Made by a program: the position numbers and the translations under genes. A DNA stretch of 7,750 nt from an uncultured Collinsella sp. (GTDB taxonomy: Bacteria; Actinomycetota; Coriobacteriia; Coriobacteriales; Coriobacteriaceae), in NCBI GenBank assembly GCA_958407995.1, contig CATYJU010000069.1, positions 1-7,750 on the forward strand. The letters are read 5' to 3'. The notes beneath the pieces are model-generated. The model was given only the letters and a program-made list of their open reading frames with translations. It was not told the DNA's origin and made no database searches. This document shows, piece by piece, positions 6,324-7,750 of this stretch. The first letter of the stretch is position 1; every line of letters starts with the position of its first letter.

Positions 6324-7307
6324 TTACAATTGCGGGTGTGATTTTCGGCGCAAGAAATTGAAATGCGTCTCGCTCAAGATAATCGAAAGAAAGATGAGCG
6401 CGAAGCCGGCGAGCAGGCGCGAGGTGAGCGCCTCCCCCATCAGCAGCACCGAGAACAGCACGCCCGAAGGCGACTCCATCGAAAGGAGCAGTGAGCCCGT
6501 CGAGGCCGAGACATGCGCCAGGCCGACGTTTTGGATGAGCAGAGCCGCGCATGTGCAACCAACCGAGAGAAACGCCATCGCGCTGATAAAGCTCGGCGTC
6601 CACACGGACAGAGGCGCTTGGGTCTCGAATAGCAGCGACGTTGCCAGGCTCAGCACGCCGTTGCCCACAAACATCCAAAACGTGATGACGTTGATGTCCA
6701 TTTTGCGACCGTACTTGGCAGTCACCGCCATCTGGATGGCGAAAAAGACCGCACCCGCCAGCGTAATGACATCACCGATGTTGAATTCAACGCTATCGAG
6801 CGCCACCAAGCCAATGCCCGCCAAGCACAGCAGCGCCGCGCCCAGGTTATAGCGGGTGAGTTTTTCGCCGCTCAGAAAATAGCTCGCGAACGGCACAACG
6901 ATGCAATACGTGCCCGTCAAAAAAGCATTCTTGCCCGCCGTGGTGTGCGCCAGACCGACTGTCTGCAGGGCGTAGGCGGCCCACATAAGTGCGCCCATGC
7001 CAAGTCCGACGATAAGGTTGCGGGCGTTGAGGTGCGCGATGATGCGCTTGTGGAAGATGAAAAACATGACCAACGCCGCAGGCAGAAAGCGCACGTAGAG
7101 CAGTTCGAACACCGGAATGGTGTCGAGCGCGTCCTTCATGGTCGTAAAGGAGTAGCCCCAGACGACTGCCACCGAAAGCAGCAGGACTTTCCAGAACAGC
7201 GGCGAGCGAGCGCCGGCGCCGCGGGAGGTGCCGCCCGCGCCCAGGTCCTCGCGAGCAACAGGGCTATCGGCCATCATTTCGATATTGTCAGTGGCATGCT
7301 GGGCCAT
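6324..7307 (-). CDS. EamA/DMT-family membrane transporter
   Basis: This is a 327-residue inner-membrane protein of the drug/metabolite transporter superfamily with two EamA domains. Members export amino acids or other metabolites, but the substrate here is unknown. After a hydrophilic 38-residue N-terminal tail, ten hydrophobic segments can be placed at roughly 40-56, 66-86, 97-117, 125-145, 154-170, 177-197, 207-225, 237-258, 269-290 and 296-312. The two halves are internal repeats: ALQTVGLAHTTAGKNAFL (113-130) resembles LIQNVGLAHVSASTGSLL (257-274), and SGEKLTRYNLGAALL parallels MGEALTSRLLAGFAL. The usual Trp-Gly pair of the first helix is present (VVWGYSF, 48-54). The ATG at 7307 follows GAGG (7318-7315) by 7 bases. 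Met11 and Met12 are possible alternative starts without a better ribosome site. Terminators on both sides make it a single-gene unit. Confidence 0.9.
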   Translation of the reverse strand: MAQHATDNIEMMADSPVAREDLGAGGTSRGAGARSPLFWKVLLLSVAVVWGYSFTTMKDALDTIPVFELLYVRFLPAALVMFFIFHKRIIAHLNARNLIVGLGMGALMWAAYALQTVGLAHTTAGKNAFLTGTYCIVVPFASYFLSGEKLTRYNLGAALLCLAGIGLVALDSVEFNIGDVITLAGAVFFAIQMAVTAKYGRKMDINVITFWMFVGNGVLSLATSLLFETQAPLSVWTPSFISAMAFLSVGCTCAALLIQNVGLAHVSASTGSLLLSMESPSGVLFSVLLMGEALTSRLLAGFALIFLSIILSETHFNFLRRKSHPQL

Positions 7308-7373
7308 AGGGCATCCTCGCGCTCAATCTGGGCGTGGTGTCCGCACGCGCATGGCTGCGTGCCGCCTCATGGT

Positions 7374-7414
7374 CAAATAAAAGCAGGGCGCACCGGACCC
7401 CCGGCACGCCCCGC
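7374..7414 (-). terminator. Intrinsic terminator after the YhgE/Pip gene
   Basis: A 14-base-pair stem (arms 7414-7401 and 7396-7383) with a GGGT loop includes three G-U pairs on the minus strand and is followed there by TTTTTATTT. It lies about 95 bases beyond the stop codon of the upstream gene. The bases in between (7415-7508) show no other gene or structure that I can support. Confidence 0.92.
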
Positions 7415-7508
7415 TACTGTAGCAACAACCAAGCAGCCCGTGCAATTCACTACGCTAAAGCATCGGGTTGGAAGATCTCGATGTTCCGACGGCGTTTACG
7501 TTGCTGAA

Positions 7509-7750
7509 CTAAATCAATTTGGTTGACTCCAGTTTTTCGATGATCCAGTCGTTGGCTTTGATGACCGGGCGGCGGAAGACGACGCCCAGTGCCAGCGACG
7601 GAATCAGATAGCTCGCCAGAATGCCTAGCTCAATCCAGTACTCCATGTGGTACGCACCGGCCATGGCGGCATGCATGGCGTTGATGCCGTGGGTGAACGG
7701 CAGGAACGGATAGATCGCCTGGAACACGGGGCCGGTCATCTCGATGGGGA
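7509..7750 (-). CDS. YhgE/Pip-type membrane protein, C-terminal end only
   Basis: Eighty codons (the first one partial) of a gene that starts outside the window encode the end of a large membrane protein. The stretch PIEMTGPVFQAIYPFLPFTH, then GINAMHAAMAG, then a hydrophobic helix (roughly WIELGILASYLIPSLALGVV) and a charged tail (RRPVIKANDWIIEKLE) matches the C-terminal end of the YhgE/Pip family, related to ABC-2-type permeases. Members resemble the Lactococcus phage-infection protein and are linked to export or cell-envelope functions, but no firm role can be given. The frame is open through 7750, so the ATG at 7739 is an internal methionine and not the start. A terminator follows 95 bases downstream. 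Confidence 0.8.
   Translation of the reverse strand, partial: PIEMTGPVFQAIYPFLPFTHGINAMHAAMAGAYHMEYWIELGILASYLIPSLALGVVFRRPVIKANDWIIEKLESTKLI

Noticed and set aside
7343..7362. GCACGC-N8-GCGTGC palindrome upstream of the DMT transporter, with the same spacing as the palindrome at 6239-6260.
   Set aside because: A 6+6 GC-rich repeat in a gap of about 200 bases is expected by chance fairly often, and no good promoter lies with it: TTGACC at 7376-7371 has no matching -10.

Overview
The window is GC-rich, and every gene I can support lies on the minus strand, so transcription runs from high to low coordinates. Protein composition, gene type and GC content suggest a gut actinobacterium of the Coriobacteriia, most likely Collinsella or a close relative. 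That placement rests on general resemblance, because no rRNA or other marker gene is present.

In transcription order: the C-terminal end of a YhgE/Pip-type membrane protein (7750-7509) ends in a strong intrinsic terminator (7414-7374). An EamA/DMT-family transporter (7307-6324) follows, with its own terminator (6311-6286). Next comes an M20-family amidohydrolase (6208-4916) with an operator-like palindrome in front of it. Right after its stop codon lies a decayed remnant of an MFS transporter (4906-4670), of which only the last two membrane helices remain. A non-coding stretch of about 200 bases (4634-4432) then holds three long, nearly perfect hairpins in a row. After it come histidyl-tRNA synthetase, hisS (4366-3053), a terminator (2995-2957), and phosphoenolpyruvate carboxylase, ppc (2796-1). 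The ppc gene has a recognisable promoter and lacks only its last few codons, which lie beyond the window edge.

The genes appear to be independent single-gene units rather than one operon. Strong terminators separate three of the gaps, and TATAAT boxes precede hisS and ppc. hisS (translation) and ppc (anaplerotic carbon fixation) are housekeeping genes. The amidohydrolase and DMT transporter are accessory metabolism and transport genes. The MFS remnant beside the hairpin array marks the gap upstream of hisS as a site of past rearrangement.

The most unusual signal is the triple-hairpin array. Two of its hairpins share the same apical stem with a compensatory T-A/C-G change. Most of its non-Watson-Crick positions become G-U pairs only in RNA read from the minus strand. 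This fits a structured RNA or a palindromic repeat family, and I cannot assign it to a known class. No CRISPR array, insertion sequence, tRNA or rRNA gene was seen.
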